Part shown: positions 35,181 through 48,138 of the stretch, one piece after another
How positions within the stretch are numbered: the stretch's first letter is position 1
Layout: each line of letters opens with the position of its first letter
NCBI GenBank assembly: GCA_963930655.1
Contig: OZ005600.1
Span: 16,522,501 to 16,586,500 of the forward strand
From: Myrica gale
Lineage: Eukaryota > Streptophyta > Magnoliopsida > Fagales > Myricaceae
Reading direction: 5' to 3'
DNA: 64,000 nucleotides
Made by a program: the position numbers and the translations under genes
The notes under the pieces: generated by a model
The model's database searches: none
Told to the model about the DNA's origin: nothing
Seen by the model: only the letters and a program-made list of their open reading frames with translations

Positions 35181-38100
35181 TTATGCTTTCGTTTCACTAG
35201 CACGTTTTATTTGAAGGGCAGCTCTAACCACGTTCCCTCTTGTGATAATCCCAACCTTCATGTTATACAAACAATGGCTAAATAAGAATCAGGAGATGCA
35301 TGGAGAACAAATAGAAAGATGATGAGAAGGGAAGAATTACTTACCAGCTTACCATCAGCATCTACAACTGGAAGACGACGATATTTTGTCTCAAGCAATA
35401 ACCTATATTTGATAAACCAATGTAGACTTGTCATTCTTCAGCTGCAGCTACTCAGAAAGGAGGAAGAAGCAATAGCAAAGGAATAAAGCAGAAAAAGGGG
35501 GAAATAGAAAACAGAGCAGAGATGAAAGAACCTAGCGGCATCCTCCAGATTAGTGGTTTCACGAACGACGACTGGGGCTGGTGTCATCAAATCACCAACC
35601 AACTTCCCGTTGGTTTTACTGAGCAATTTCTGTACCTCATTAAAAGTCTGCAGAAATAAATGGAAGTATAGAATTATCTGATTGGACAATCTAACCAGTA
35701 AAAGAAAAGGCATAGAAAAAACCTTTGAACCGGTACCCTAAAGATGCCCAAGTCGCCACTTAGCAACTAGAAACTATACAGAACCAAAACATGCTGCGTT
35801 TCCAATTCTCTTTATCTTCATGGCATCAATGCATTTGTTTATATTCAACTTATATCCTAATGCTTCACCTTTTACCCCTCAACCCGCATGGCACTTAGAA
35901 ACTAAAACATACTTAATCACTCAGCTGACTGAGAGTAGTAGAAGTTTTTTTTAGAGATCACATGCATAGACATGGGCTGGAGGACTCCCTGCAGGAGAGG
36001 TGCTAAACAAAGTAGGCACAGAAAGAGCTGAAGTAGATTAGCTTAGATGACTTTGGATTGGGAATCTGGTTCATGGAAATCTTTAATTCAAACGAGGATA
36101 GAAGTGTTTAAGTATAAAACATCACTTGAATAATGCTCACAAGTTGAAAGAAAAATGTCTATGATGTAATATTCAAGCACCAAAACCAATAGGCTCCCAA
36201 GAGGCTCGGGTAAACCCAAAACTAAGTTGGTCAACAAGGTCAGGAAAGACTTAGATGTGACTGATAAACGAAGTCATGGATGCAAACCTCCCTCTTCCCC
36301 TATCGTCTCTATGAAAATTTTACAATTTTCTGGTTTCACCCCTCAAAATAAGTTTTAGTTCTCCCCTATCCCCTTGGTTTCTCTAAAAATATTGCCATAA
36401 AGAGTTTTTTTAGCTCCCCTAAAATTTGAAAATTGCATTTGTCCATAAATCTCTCTAAAACTAAAAATATTCTAAAGAAGTTCCCTTTAGCTCCTTGCAA
36501 AGTTTGAAAGAACCCTCTAGTCGGCCAAAAATCCATAATAAATTTTCTGCTTCGAAAATTTAAATAATATATGCATCTAGGCTTTTGCTAAGCTTAAAGT
36601 TTGGCTCCAAATCTAAGAAAATCTCTAACTTTTCTCAGAGCTCAAAATTTTGATCCCAAAAATTTTCTAACAACCAAAAACTTTTTATTTTTATTTTTAT
36701 AACAGATGACAAATTTTTTTCTCCCGTTCTTTAAATCCCTTCAACCTCTTCCTTACTTTCATTTGCTTTCTCTCTTGTACGTAACATTAACATCAAAGGA
36801 GTAAAATGAACATAATAACTTTCTATTATTATGGAAAAGGGAAACAAGCATGGGTATTTAGTGATATTTCCCTGTATGAGTACCATTGATTCCAAAATTG
36901 ATGGATATGATCGATAACATTTTATGTTTAGAATATTTTTTTGTATTGGAAAAGGTAACAAAATATACTTTAAAAAACAATAGAAAAATATTTAATTTTT
37001 TTCATATTAGTTCGAGCCCCCAAGTATTAGATCCTGGCTCTACCCCTGCAGGGTCATGAAGCTAACCCCAAAAAGTTGATATATAAAGCACTATTGGGTT
37101 GAGTTGTATTGAAGATCACTTAGAATATCTCCTAAGGTAAGATCCATATGAGTGAAACACCCCTTTCACTAGAAGTCTGGAAAAAAAAATGTGCTGCAAA
37201 CTAGACCAAATTTGAAAGAGAACCTCAACTGAGACCACTTCCTTACTTTGGGGCTAAAACCGCTAAAATTTAAAGGCATAAAACATACAGAGGAGGACTT
37301 TCTTTGCCTCGTGAAATGAACTTCATGGGGCCACGAAAGCCTTCGGGCATAGTTCAATCAGGTCCCGGTCATTTCCTCGCAACACAAGTGGTGGAGGTGA
37401 GGAAAGACCACTGTCAGGAACCTTTGAATCAAATACACATATTCCCTCCTTGGACAGTTTTCTATACATCTTGTTGCAGGTAGGAGGCACTAACGCCTTG
37501 AGATAGATAAAGGAAGCACAATCTCTGCTGCAATTCAACTTTTATTTTGCCTTAGATTCTCATTATTTTATTTGACAAAAGCAAATGCTAAAAATTTTCT
37601 TCTATGTAATGGGAATCTATGAATATTCTAATCTTTACTGACTCTGTTGTGATGTGCCAGAGATAATACTGGGTTCAAAAACCTGATTGTCATGGAATCA
37701 TGAATCTGTCTTAAAGAGAAGTAAAGACATGGGCAACCACGAATAGATGAATTTAATTTACGAGATAGTATGTTCTGACATACTTTCCAAGTGCTGTCAA
37801 CTTCAGGAAACATGCTGGTGTCATTTCGTGCACCACCTAATTTAAAATAGTGGATTCCACCACGTAAGATATCAATAATAGTCATTGTGCACAGTCGAAT
37901 TTTTCAGTTTCAAAAGGATTGCAGTACCACACCAAAATACAAATGGATTCAAGAAAACGATAGAAACTCAAATTATCATAAAAGAATGGATAGGAAGTTG
38001 CACATACTACATACTATTTGCACCATATAACTTGACATCCATTAGTTAGAAGTTCAAATTCTTCTTGCTCAGGAAAGAGTTTCACTGCCAAATTAAGAAT

Positions 38101-40236
38101 TCCAAGATTGTTCATGCTTTTGTGGCTTTGATTAGCGAGCATAACAAGAAAAAGTTACAAGGAGAATTTGTACGGGCATCTATTGATCAATAACTATAAA
38201 CCTGTGCCTTTACACTAGTTTGCAGCCAAGGCCTACCCTCCATCCTTTTATTATGATGCTGATATATGCGGCACTTCCTAAGACCACTGGCATATTTTAA
38301 GTATTGTAAAACAAATCAAATTTGTGGTTTATTTTTAAGAAACAAATACATATCACGAGGCCCTCATGAAAAAATGACGATCATATACCAAACAAATTGG
38401 ATATATTGGTTTTTTAAGCCAACTTATTTCCTCATACAGGATAATCAGTCTAGTGCCGGTAACTACAAAAATCTGAAGTGGTGATTTCCCACAAAAGAAT
38501 GACACCACCAAGATACAAAAACACTTTTCCTTAGCATCAGTGCAAAGGTCAGATGTTACCTAAACTTCTGGTATTACCTGATATGGAGTCCAATGCCAAT
38601 AAGTCATAATCTGAAACAAGACCGACCTGCATTTTAAGAGAGCCTTCAAATATCATCCAGTATGATGCGCAGTTGAGAAAGCCAAGACAGACCAGTCAGG
38701 AAATTGAAATTAACTATGCAGATCGATTGTGAGAACTTCTTAAAAGGAAGATGCATAAGTACAGCTAAAACAGGACTGGGACATTTAAGCAATAATCTCA
38801 CATCATGAAATCTAGATGTTGGTTTAGGGCAGCAAGCAGGTTGCGTGACATTATGCTGAAACAATTGAAGAAATGTTTTCTATCGCATTAAAGCAGGTGA
38901 ACCTCTAATTTCCAACACTACATTTTCGCTTCTAAGAGACACAAGCCAGCATGTAAGACAGGTAGGGTGTTGAGGACGAGACAGGATACCTTGTTCATCC
39001 ACTTAACCGGACATTAAAGTCCTGTGCAATTAGAATAGACCAGAACAAGTATGCATTTGGCTAGAAGACGCAAACAATTTGGCTAAAAGTATGTAGCAAT
39101 ACGTAGCCACACATATCTGTTCATACACACATAGATACACAATATATGCATACACAAATACTGTTTATATCCTAAGACTAAATGATGCTAACAATTTGAC
39201 CACATCAGGAAAATGATACGGTGACTTGCAAAGAAGGAATAAGCAAATCTTACCAATTTCCAATTTTCATCAATGACGGGAAATCCAGTGATCCTGTTTT
39301 CCACAAGTTTTTCCAGTGCTGTTGGCATGAAGGCAGATTAGGAAATGAATAATATATGACAGACCGAGACATAATCTAACCACAACAAACTACCTTCATC
39401 CACGGTTGTGGTGGGCTGAACCACATGCAAATATTCTTTTCTTGTCATAAAATCACCAACGGTATATACTCCACATCTTGGCTGCATGTTACGCGGTCAA
39501 TGTAAAAGAACCATAAGGCAACTGAGATCATCATACAGTCATCAAAATCATGCATATAATTTTTCTTCACGACTAAAAGATGGAGTGTGCAATACTGTTT
39601 TTGGGTAAGTCGGAGTATGCAATACTTGCTGATCAATGATGGAAAGAAAGAGCATCATTCCGCTACGAAGTGTGCTAGGATCCACATCCCTCTGTTATAG
39701 TATATGTTACCTATTAGCCATCCTCCATAATTTTGTGCTAAATTTCCAAAAGAAAAATCCGCTCCAAACAAGAGTAAGCAGAATGTATTGCAATTTCTAC
39801 CTAGTTAAACCCCTTCCTTCAATTCACCAAGTTCTTTAAGGCCTTGGAAGAGGTAAATTTGTGTATGAAAGCAGACCCCTTTCCTACAACTATAAAAATA
39901 AGAGTAGCTTCACAAAAGAGAAAAAGACGCAAGCAATATTCCATAAAGGATTACAAAGTAAGAAAGAGAAAATTAGAAAGGCAACCAACGAAGAAGATAA
40001 CATACTGGAACGGAATTAGCCATCAGGGTGCCACTGGCGGCGACGGGCAAGGACCTCCGGAGCCCCGAAAAGAGAACCGTGGACTTTGAAAGAAGTCCCC
40101 TCCCGGGACGCGATAGGACTAGGCACGGCACCTGGTAACTGAACGAACGATAAGCCGCGGCGGCGGAGGCGGAGGTGGTGGCGGTGGCCCGGTGGTCACA
40201 GACTGCTAGAGGATCCGGAAGAAGAATTGAGCCCAT
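35181..40236 (-). CDS. CBSX: Chloroplast twin-CBS-domain protein (CBSX1/CBSX2 type), 244 aa
   Basis: Exons in transcript order are 40236-40006, 39481-39394, 39318-39254, 38626-38578, 37836-37784, 35647-35532, 35402-35345 and 35255-35181. All have GT-AG borders and sum to 245 codons including TAA. Residues 1 to about 67 are Ser/Ala/Arg-rich and low in acid residues, as in a chloroplast transit peptide. CBS1 spans about 84-145 (YTVGDFMT, ITGFPVIDENWKLVGLVSDYD). CBS2 spans about 178-241 (LVGDLMTPAPVVV, YRRLPVVDADGKLVGIITRGN). The segment SMFPEVDSTWKTFNEVQKLL between them is diagnostic of the plant CBSX1/2 pair. Known CBSX proteins sit in the stroma, bind AMP through the CBS pair, and activate thioredoxins of the ferredoxin-thioredoxin system. 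The length matches the usual 235-245 residues. The 2.1-kb intron 5 holds unclassified repeat debris. I cannot separate CBSX1 from CBSX2. Confidence 0.95.
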
Positions 40237-43200
40237 GGCCGGTTCGCTCTTGCCTCTCTGCTCCTCGTAATTGACGAACCGTGGGCTCAGAAAAGGAGGC
40301 GCGGCTGTTTGGGGAAGTGGGAGAAACTTTCAACAGTTGCAGCAGATAAAGCGCGAGCCAAAGCTGACCCTGACCCACTTAATGAATGAAACCGTGCTAA
40401 ATACATGTTTTAGTTGAACAGTGAGAAGTTAGAAGAAATTAATACAGTAAACCGTTAAACAAGCACCCGTGGGCAGACAACTCGGCGGCTTTTACACGTG
40501 ATTTGTTTGCAGCACTGGAACATAACTTCAGGTGGGGGCCAAATGGAGCTCGACACACCTGTCTGATCTCCTGTGGTGTAATACAAAGCCGGCCCATTTC
40601 TCACTGTGTGGTGCCGCCACAGGCAACCCCGCCCTGTATAGTTTCTCCCGTCGTTTTCGTTTATGTCACCGCCCGTAGTCGTATGACTCGTTACTCCGAC
40701 CCGGTATCTGGTTACTTCAGACCGTAATCGACAAGAGCGGTTATTGTACTTTAGCGGTGTGGCAGCGGTGACAAATATGTGATTTCATCAATTGCGATAA
40801 TGGTGACGGTTTGACGTCAATTACGCTAACGGTGACGGTTTTCGTCAAACCGTCACCAACACTACCGTTAATAATCTTTAGTTGAGAGTTGATATAATTA
40901 TTGATTATGCGACATACTTTTGTTGGGCTTTTGTTGGAATATGTTAGTCGGTTTATGTCACATTGTTGGATATTTTTATTAGACTTTAGTCTCTATGTTT
41001 GAATATGATATTATGTTGGACTTTTAGACAGCTTATTATATTTGTTATGAGTATTAATGATTATGATATTATGTTTGAGTAGGCTATGATATTTTTTCCA
41101 TTTGATATGATTAATGATTATGATATTTTGTTGGAAATTAAACATGTTATAAGATTTGAATGATTATATTTGTTGCTTATATATGGGCATTAAATGGTCG
41201 TAATGGTCTAAAAAAGTCGTATTTAGCCCACGCCTCAAGTTGATACTCCTTCGCCGACCCATTAAGAAACTCAAAGAGCTATATAGCTCTAGTATTGGAT
41301 CAAAAGAAAAGAAAAGAAAGATGAAATTAAAGAAGGTATATGGTTAAGAAGGTGAAAAAAAGCGGATAAGCAAGCTTAAGCTCGAATGAGCTAACACCCG
41401 ACACAAACCTAGAACCCTATTACGGAACGATGCTGCCAAAGTCAACAACACACCTCCAACAAAGTTGATAAGACGTCAAGCCTAACTTCAAGCATCAAAC
41501 CACCTCTGCTAGCCAAAGCTTTTAGACCTAACCTCAGTCGTCGATTGCCCCTAGCTTGATCGGCATAACCCAATGCAAGCTAAGGTCTAACAAGAGAGCA
41601 TAGTGTCAGACCTAATTTCAAGCACTATAACACCCATGTTAGCTCAAGTGTCAGGCTTAACCCGAACACTGAAAACAAATGTACAAAAGCCAAAAAGCTC
41701 CATTGGAGACTTCTATTCAATATTTGATTAGATAAAAATATGAATACACAAGGACGAAGCTACGGGAGGCCATGACCCCCTCCAAACTTTTTGCAAATTC
41801 TTTTTCTATACAAGAACAAAATTTCAAATTTTTGCAAAATTTTTCTAATATAAAGGAAAAATTGGTAGCAATCTTTGCAATGACCCCCCTAAAATTTTTG
41901 GAGAAATAAACATGACGTGAGAGAGGGAATAACTACTTTATAAGTGAGTCATCTAATTTTTTAAAGAAAAAATACTAAGAATATATCTTTTTTACTTTTC
42001 TCTCTCCCTCTTTTTTTTCTTTCTAAAATTCCTCTCTGCCTCCCTCTTTTCTAGAGTGTCTTTCTCCCCTATTCTTTCTTAATTTTTAGAGTGTCTTTTT
42101 TACTTTTCTTTCTCTCTCCCTCTTTTCTAAAATTCTTTTTTTTTCTCACTTTCTGCCTCTCAGTGACCTCTCAAGATTTTTCAAATTTTCTCTCAATGAC
42201 ATTTTTTTTCTCTAGGTTTATACATCGATGACGATTTAGTCACTAGGTTTCATTTTTTTTCTTTATGGTTACTGAGTCCATACCAGTGTGACGATTAGGT
42301 CCTACCGTCCATGTTCCGTCAATCCATTTAACGGAACTCCATGCCACGTCACCATTTTAACGCGTCAGCGCCAGCGCCACACGTCATACAGACTAACACG
42401 TCAGATTATCATTAAACAAAAAGTTGTGTTTTGTCATGTAAATTAAAACCCTCATGCTAAACGACACACAACACTTTGAGGTGGAAAGGAAAAATGTTGA
42501 AGCACATTGTTTTACTTCAAAACGAATAGAAACCAAATTCTAGCCTCAAAATTGGCTGGCTATAGCAAGTCAGATATATTCGTAGGTGATTTTTGGGAAT
42601 ATTGGGGTTTCCTTGTCGAGGAGAAACAGAGGTGAAGTCCTTTTCTTCTTCCTCCTCTTCTTCTCCTTTTACCGACTCTTTGTTCACAAACCCATCTTCG
42701 TTTGACAAGTCAAGCAGTTCGTCCACAAAACAAGTCATTACAACCCACACCATTTTGCCCATTCAAGGGCCACATATCTTCAAAAACCACTATGTGGTGT
42801 TGATCTTCGGCCATTTCCTTCCTCAAACTGGTTTTCAAAGCCGCTTCCCGACATTCCATTTCCATTTCTGTCTAGAAAACACACACGCATAAAACAAAAA
42901 CATTTACAACATTAAAAAACAAAACTGTTGGCAAAAAAAAAATCTTCATTTCCACTGACCGAAAAGGTCGAACCTGTATAGAAGGATTGTTAGAGAAAAT
43001 ATGAGAAGTGGTCGCAGTGGTTGCAGAGGGAAGGATAGAAGAAGTAAAGGGTGATGTTCGTTTTGAAGGTTTTTGTAGGATTTGTAGGATTTTGTGAATT
43101 TTTAGGTGATGTTAAAGTTGTGTTGGTGTTTGTGTAGAAATTGTTGAGATGTAAAAAAATTAATGATTATCTTTTAAGTTGTATTTATTTTTTTTTTCAA

Positions 43201-43705
43201 ATTTATTAAATTTTGAATATTATATTATATAAATTAAAAAACAAAAAAAAAACGCAAAAGCATAAAAGGACAAAATTTTGCAACGAAAACAACGAAAGAT
43301 GACTTGTTTTCTCCACCAAAACTGCAAAAGCAAGCTGCCTAAGTTAGCAAGGGCGGCTCGCAGGGGGACAACTTCAGAGATAGCGTTAGAAACATGGCAG
43401 CTTTGCTGCAGCGACATGCAGATTTTACTTTCGAATTACTAACCTGCCCTTTAATTTTTTTGTTCACAATGCTTGAGTTGAGTGTAATTTAGTAATTCTT
43501 TTTAAATTTTTGAGGGTAAATTCGGAAACAAATATACAACATCCTCAAATTTTTCTTGTTTCGCCGAACATGAACTGTACAAGGTTTCGAATCCTCAATT
43601 TTCTCACAAAACGAACATGCTCAAGGTGTGAAATTCGGAGGAAAATGGGTGGTGAGTTCGGTAGAGCATTGAATGAGGGCTGAAAGCATGCGCGGACCTT
43701 ACTAA
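40237..43705. other. Promoter of CBSX and repeat-rich intergenic DNA
   Basis: 40237-40500 is the presumed promoter and leader of the minus-strand CBSX gene. 40650-40870 is CG-containing and hairpin-rich (listed separately). 41220-41720 has an imperfect internal repeat (tgtcagacctaatttcaagcactataacaccc and relatives). 41745-41960 resembles the ggccatgaccccctccaaa-type repeat also visible in CBSX intron 5 (36290-36450). 42000-42140 is C/T-rich. 42220-42330 resembles one arm of the foldback element at 54860. No gene is supported. Confidence 0.35.
40802..40857. promoter_or_regulatory. Compact hairpin with a TGACGTCA site upstream of CBSX
   Basis: GGTGACGGTTT (40831-40841) and AAACCGTCACC (40847-40857) form a perfect 11-base stem with a 5-base loop. 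A second copy of the left arm, GGTGACGGTTTGACG, lies at 40802-40816 and overlaps TGACGTCA (40812-40819), the palindromic site bound by TGA/C-box bZIP factors. It lies about 570-620 bases upstream of the CBSX start codon. The sequence is certain; a role in CBSX control is speculation, and it may only be transposon debris. Confidence 0.35.
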
Positions 43706-43903
43706 GGTTGCGTTTGCAACAAAAAATTTTACCTCTTAAAATTTTTTAACACAATAAAAAATTCAAATATAATCTCTCTCTCCCCATCAAATCATTACTT
43801 TTCATTCTAATAAATATAAAAAATCATCTCTCTCATCATTTTTTCACCAAATCCAATACCCTAAAATTTTAACTCCCCAAAATTTTACATCTCAAATACA
43901 CCC
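43706..43903 (-). mobile_element. Tourist-like MITE, copy 3 (198 bp, inverted)
   Basis: The ends GGTTGCGTTTG and AAATACACCC are the reverse of the other copies, with TAA on both sides (43703-43705 and 43904-43906). The body matches copy 2 on the opposite strand (caccaaatccaataccctaa). Confidence 0.85.
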
Positions 43904-44375
43904 TAAAAGTGCCTGTTTCACTCTCTCTCTCTCTTAGATTTTCTGCTTTTTATCTCACTTTCCCTCAGATATTGTTGAGGCAGAGCAAGGTTCCTCTAGT
44001 CGAAGTCAAGAAATCGTTCTCCTTCTAGAAAAGGTTTTCGGACAAAAAATTTGTTTCGTCCCAAAAAAAATACCCTTTTGGAACGAAACTGATTATTTTG
44101 GCGATCGTACATGCAAAAAAACAAATAGCATTCGAATAATTAACGAACAAAAATGTTGAATCGTTCAAATTTGATTGAACGTTGAGTTGCACTAGCGTCT
44201 AAACACTACATTTAACGTTGGAACGAATTTCTTTCGATTTTTTTAATTAAAAAAATTAACTAGAAGATTATTAAAAAAATTAAATAGTGAATTTATTAAC
44301 AAAATTTAATGTTAAATAATTAATTATAATATTCAAAAAACATCAAAATAATTTAAATATAAAAGGCAATAAATT
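43904..44375. other. Intergenic, AT-rich
   Basis: No gene or element is recognised between the MITE and the CACTA terminus at 44376. Confidence 0.3.
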
Positions 44376-46095
44376 CACTACAAAAATTTTGATTTTTAGT
44401 GACAAATTTGAATTTCCGTCATTAAAAGTCTATTACCAACGAAAATTGATTTCATCACAAAATTTGTCACAATAGTTGATATCGGTGACAAAATTTAATT
44501 TTCATCACGAAAGATAAACTTATTGTGATGAAAGTTTTGTCACTAAAAAAATATTTAAATAATTTGTGGTGACCGTCACCAGAAGTAACTAAATAAAAAT
44601 ATTTGTTGATTTTGTGACGAAAACTTCCATCACATTATTCACATGGTCCTGGACGATGGAACATCCAAAAATAATAGGGCAACAGGGCGCAAATCTATTT
44701 TTGCTCTATCTACTTGTTGTCTTCTTACACTCTCTCGCCAATCTGTCCAAGCCCGCAGCCCTCTCTCACTCTCGCCGAGTATTTTGCCGTCGGCTGCCGC
44801 ACCACCAACCGCCTCATGATCTTCCTGTCTCTCTGTCTTGTATTTGTCTCTCGCTCACTCGTTCTTTTCCCGATTTCACCCCAGTCTCTTGCGCCCTTCC
44901 CTTCCCCTCCACGAAATTTTCTAGCCCCTCTTTGTCCTTAAATCAGGTATGCTTTTCTTTGATCTACATTTGAGACAATGAGCTAGCTATCTTTGCTTTT
45001 TGTTGATTCAAGATTTAGGGTTTTGGCAATGGTACGTTTTGGGGGTTTCAAATTGATTGAAGGGATTTTGTGCTTTGAGAAATTCATGGACTATTTTTTG
45101 CTGATCCATTTTGCCGTAGTGGACATTGGACGATGTTGTGATCTTCTTTCCCAGTCGGCATTTGATTTGCCGAAAAGGAAACTGGAAATCTTCAATTTCC
45201 TTGACTGCAAATATTGCGATATTTGAATTCTCATTGTCAGGTGCCTTGTAAAAAATTGTCAATATGTCGCTTGGAACGATAGACATTTACTCCTTGACCT
45301 TTTTATGCTTCAATGGCTGGGGTAGTTCCTTTTTATTGCGTTCTTTTTAATTACTGTAATAATTTGGTGCTTCATGTATAAACTTATGTGGGAGGGTAGA
45401 CTGAATAAAATAACTAGGAGGTTTTTTCTCCCACTGCTGTCTCCTTGATTATATGAACTTATTTACTGTTTTTCCTCACATCTCAGATTCTGTTCTAAAA
45501 TTGTGTGTCATCTCCTGTAATAGGACTGAAGGTGCTTTGAAGTTTTGTTGGTTTTTCCTGTCTTACCTGGTAAGTTGGTTTGTGTTCTTGCTTTAAATGT
45601 CCTCTTCGCATAGAAGATGTAATGAGATTGTTCTGGTTCTTTTTTCTTAGTGCAGATACACATATATAGGCTCCTGCATCTTTGTTGCAGTTTCTCCTTC
45701 CATTATTTTCAAAGGGAAATCTCTCACGTAAGATTTCTTCCACAGCGTTGCATTTAAGGTGTTTGGTTTGCTAAATAGTAGCTGGTTTTTAGTGTTTTTA
45801 TTGGTTTGTTCTTTGGAAGTAGGTAACAAAGATATAGATGAAATGAGGTAATGACTTGATATTTCTCATGCACACTAGCTTTATTGTTAAAACAGTGTTT
45901 TCTCTCTTGTTTTTTTTTTGTCTTTTGTGAGGGGAGGGAGATATACATTCTTTCTTACCATGTACGTACATACCAGTAGTTTGCTAGTGTATTGTTAGTT
46001 ATTTCTTTTTCTACTCTGAAGCTGATGTGTTAGGAGATCATGCTTTGGTTGGAGTAAGTTGTAAGCTTTAGTTACCTATATTGACACATATATTG
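44376..46095 (+). mobile_element. CACTA-like terminus and internal sequence (element C), partial
   Basis: CACTACAAAAATTTTGATTT at 44376 is a CACTA-type terminal repeat, followed by subterminal repeats of the type gtgacaaaatt / tttcatcac (44396-44640). From about 44700 the sequence becomes C/T-rich and then intron-like (splice-site-like ttttcttagtgcag at 45642-45656), suggesting a captured 5' end of a host gene I do not recognise. The opposite terminus was not found. Element A begins at 46096, possibly inserted into C. Confidence 0.4.
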
Positions 46096-47156
46096 CACTA
46101 CAAAAAAACGACATTTAAAGGTCAAAAAACCGCTGCTAAAGCTACCACCGCTATATGACCGTCGCAGTAGGCTATAACGATGATTTTTGCAACCGCTTGT
46201 GAAGACCTCGACCCGAACCTAAATAGTGGTTTTTTCCACATATTTTTAGCAGCATTTTTAAAAACGCTGCTATAGGTCAGCTCAGTTTTTTTTTTGTATG
46301 TGCCAGCAGTTTTAAAACACCACTAATTTTTTTCTATATTTTCCTATACATGTTTTTTTAATTGGTAACACAAATTTATTTTAATAATTATAATTCATTA
46401 GATGTAAAAACTTAAAGAATAAGGATAATTAAACAAAATATACTTCATCATTGATTAATAATATTTTACAACAAACACAAGAATCTCACAAATTTCTAAT
46501 ATAAAATAACAATAAGGACCAACTAAAATATTCAAATACAACACAATAAGCAAGGACCAATTAAAATCTTCCTTCTTTGACACATCAACGCCATCTTGAA
46601 TTCCCAATCAGCCATAAATGTACCAAAATGAGGAAGATATTAGTTAACCTCACTGGGAAGCAATAAAGAATCTGACAATGGGAAATACTTAACAATAAAT
46701 TCAACAAATTCTTGTATGCTAAAAACTGCTTCACAAAATTCTTTGGCTCTATAAATTAATATAAAACAAGACAAAAAAACTGAGAGAGACTTTCATAAAC
46801 GTGAAGCTCCAAAGGCATCAGCAAAATAAATGAGATCATCTATAGAGTCTAACTCAAATCCAGCAAAAAGTTTTCTTCTGGTACAACATCACTTTTTCCA
46901 CTTGATTCACCTTTTGACTAAGATAAAACCAATCAAAACATGCAACAGTTCAATATTTTGACAGAACCTAAAAGGAAACATTACAAAACTACGTGCTTTA
47001 CAAGAATTTACAAATGATGACATACATCAGAGGACTCTCTAGAGTCTCTCAGTAAAGTTGGAACAGAGTACACCATTATGTGGAAATGAGATTGCTAATA
47101 TCAAAATTTATAAGCAAAAAATGTAGCATCAAATTAGTTCAAAACAACAAACTGAC

Positions 47157-48039
47157 CTATGTTCTAGGCCCCATGTCCAAGCAAATATAGAAGCAATACT
47201 ATTTGTACTGGTTTCTTGCCCCTTTTGAAATAATCGGAAGTGGCGGGTTATAGTCCCATGAGCTGCCTCAGCTTCTAATGTCTTCCCATCAGAGGCTAAC
47301 TACACAAAATGTGGTTATGAAATCTTGCTTCATGATGCTAAGACCATATTATCAAGATGAGCAATAATAAAAAGGAATAGAGATCTGATACAAACCAATA
47401 CAGAAGTCATGAGGCCCAAGGAGCCAAATCCTGGACGAAAAATTAACACAAGTTCAGACAGTTTCACTAGATATTGCACAGTACTAGCAATCCAGTAGAA
47501 TTGTACATAAGAACACCAAAATCTAGCAAAGAAAGTAGCATATGAAACACTCAACTGTTCCATTCTGAGATGTACATGTTCTAATCCCTAGTCGCTAACA
47601 ATTAGTTCTGCTGTTTTTTTAACCAGTAACCTATTGAGAGTACAAAACTTATAACAAACTGGTAAACTCCATTCCCACAAGCACAAAGATATGGTTATGA
47701 CCACGATAAACAAAATGTCCGAAGTGTTTACATAGCCAACAGCACAAATGTCAGAAAAAGCTCTTTGGCTGCACCTTGAGCAAGTAAATCACTCTGCACA
47801 TCTCCATCATAATTTTTGCAAGCCCACACATATCCACCTTCACTTTTCATTGCATAGGCAACCATGTCATCTATCAACCGATGTTCATACCTGAAAGTAA
47901 CACAGCCCCTTCAGTTAACTATTTGCAAATATGGAAAGAAAACCATACTTTTGAGAGAACAGAAATAGACCATATTGAATTCTCTTCACACTTTTGCTTC
48001 CACTTCTCTTCATATACCTCCTGGAATATGTCCTTAAAC
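47157..48039 (-). pseudogene. NADP-isocitrate dehydrogenase, four captured exons
   Basis: In minus-strand order: the exon from 48039 (FKDIFQEVYEEKWKQ); exon 47890-47775 ([33 protein letters not shown]); the exon from 47430 (FGSLGLMTSVLVC); and exon 47299-47157 ([31 protein letters not shown]). These match a contiguous central part of plant NADP-dependent isocitrate dehydrogenase, including the YDGDVQSD catalytic/metal region and the EAEAAHGT cofactor-loop region. Roughly 110 of the usual 410-415 residues are present; the N-terminus and C-terminal tail are absent. Introns are kept, so this was copied from genomic DNA rather than mRNA. Changes such as SDGKT for PDGKT and a doubtful donor after VLVC suggest decay. 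Upstream on the same strand are DAR2-like exons. Confidence 0.85.
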
Positions 48040-48138
48040 CTGCAACAATTTTAACACCGAGCATTACTCTTGACAGATTATAATCAGAGGCTGAGAGAAT
48101 AAACCACGAACCAAAAAATCCAATAAACTCAAATAAAC

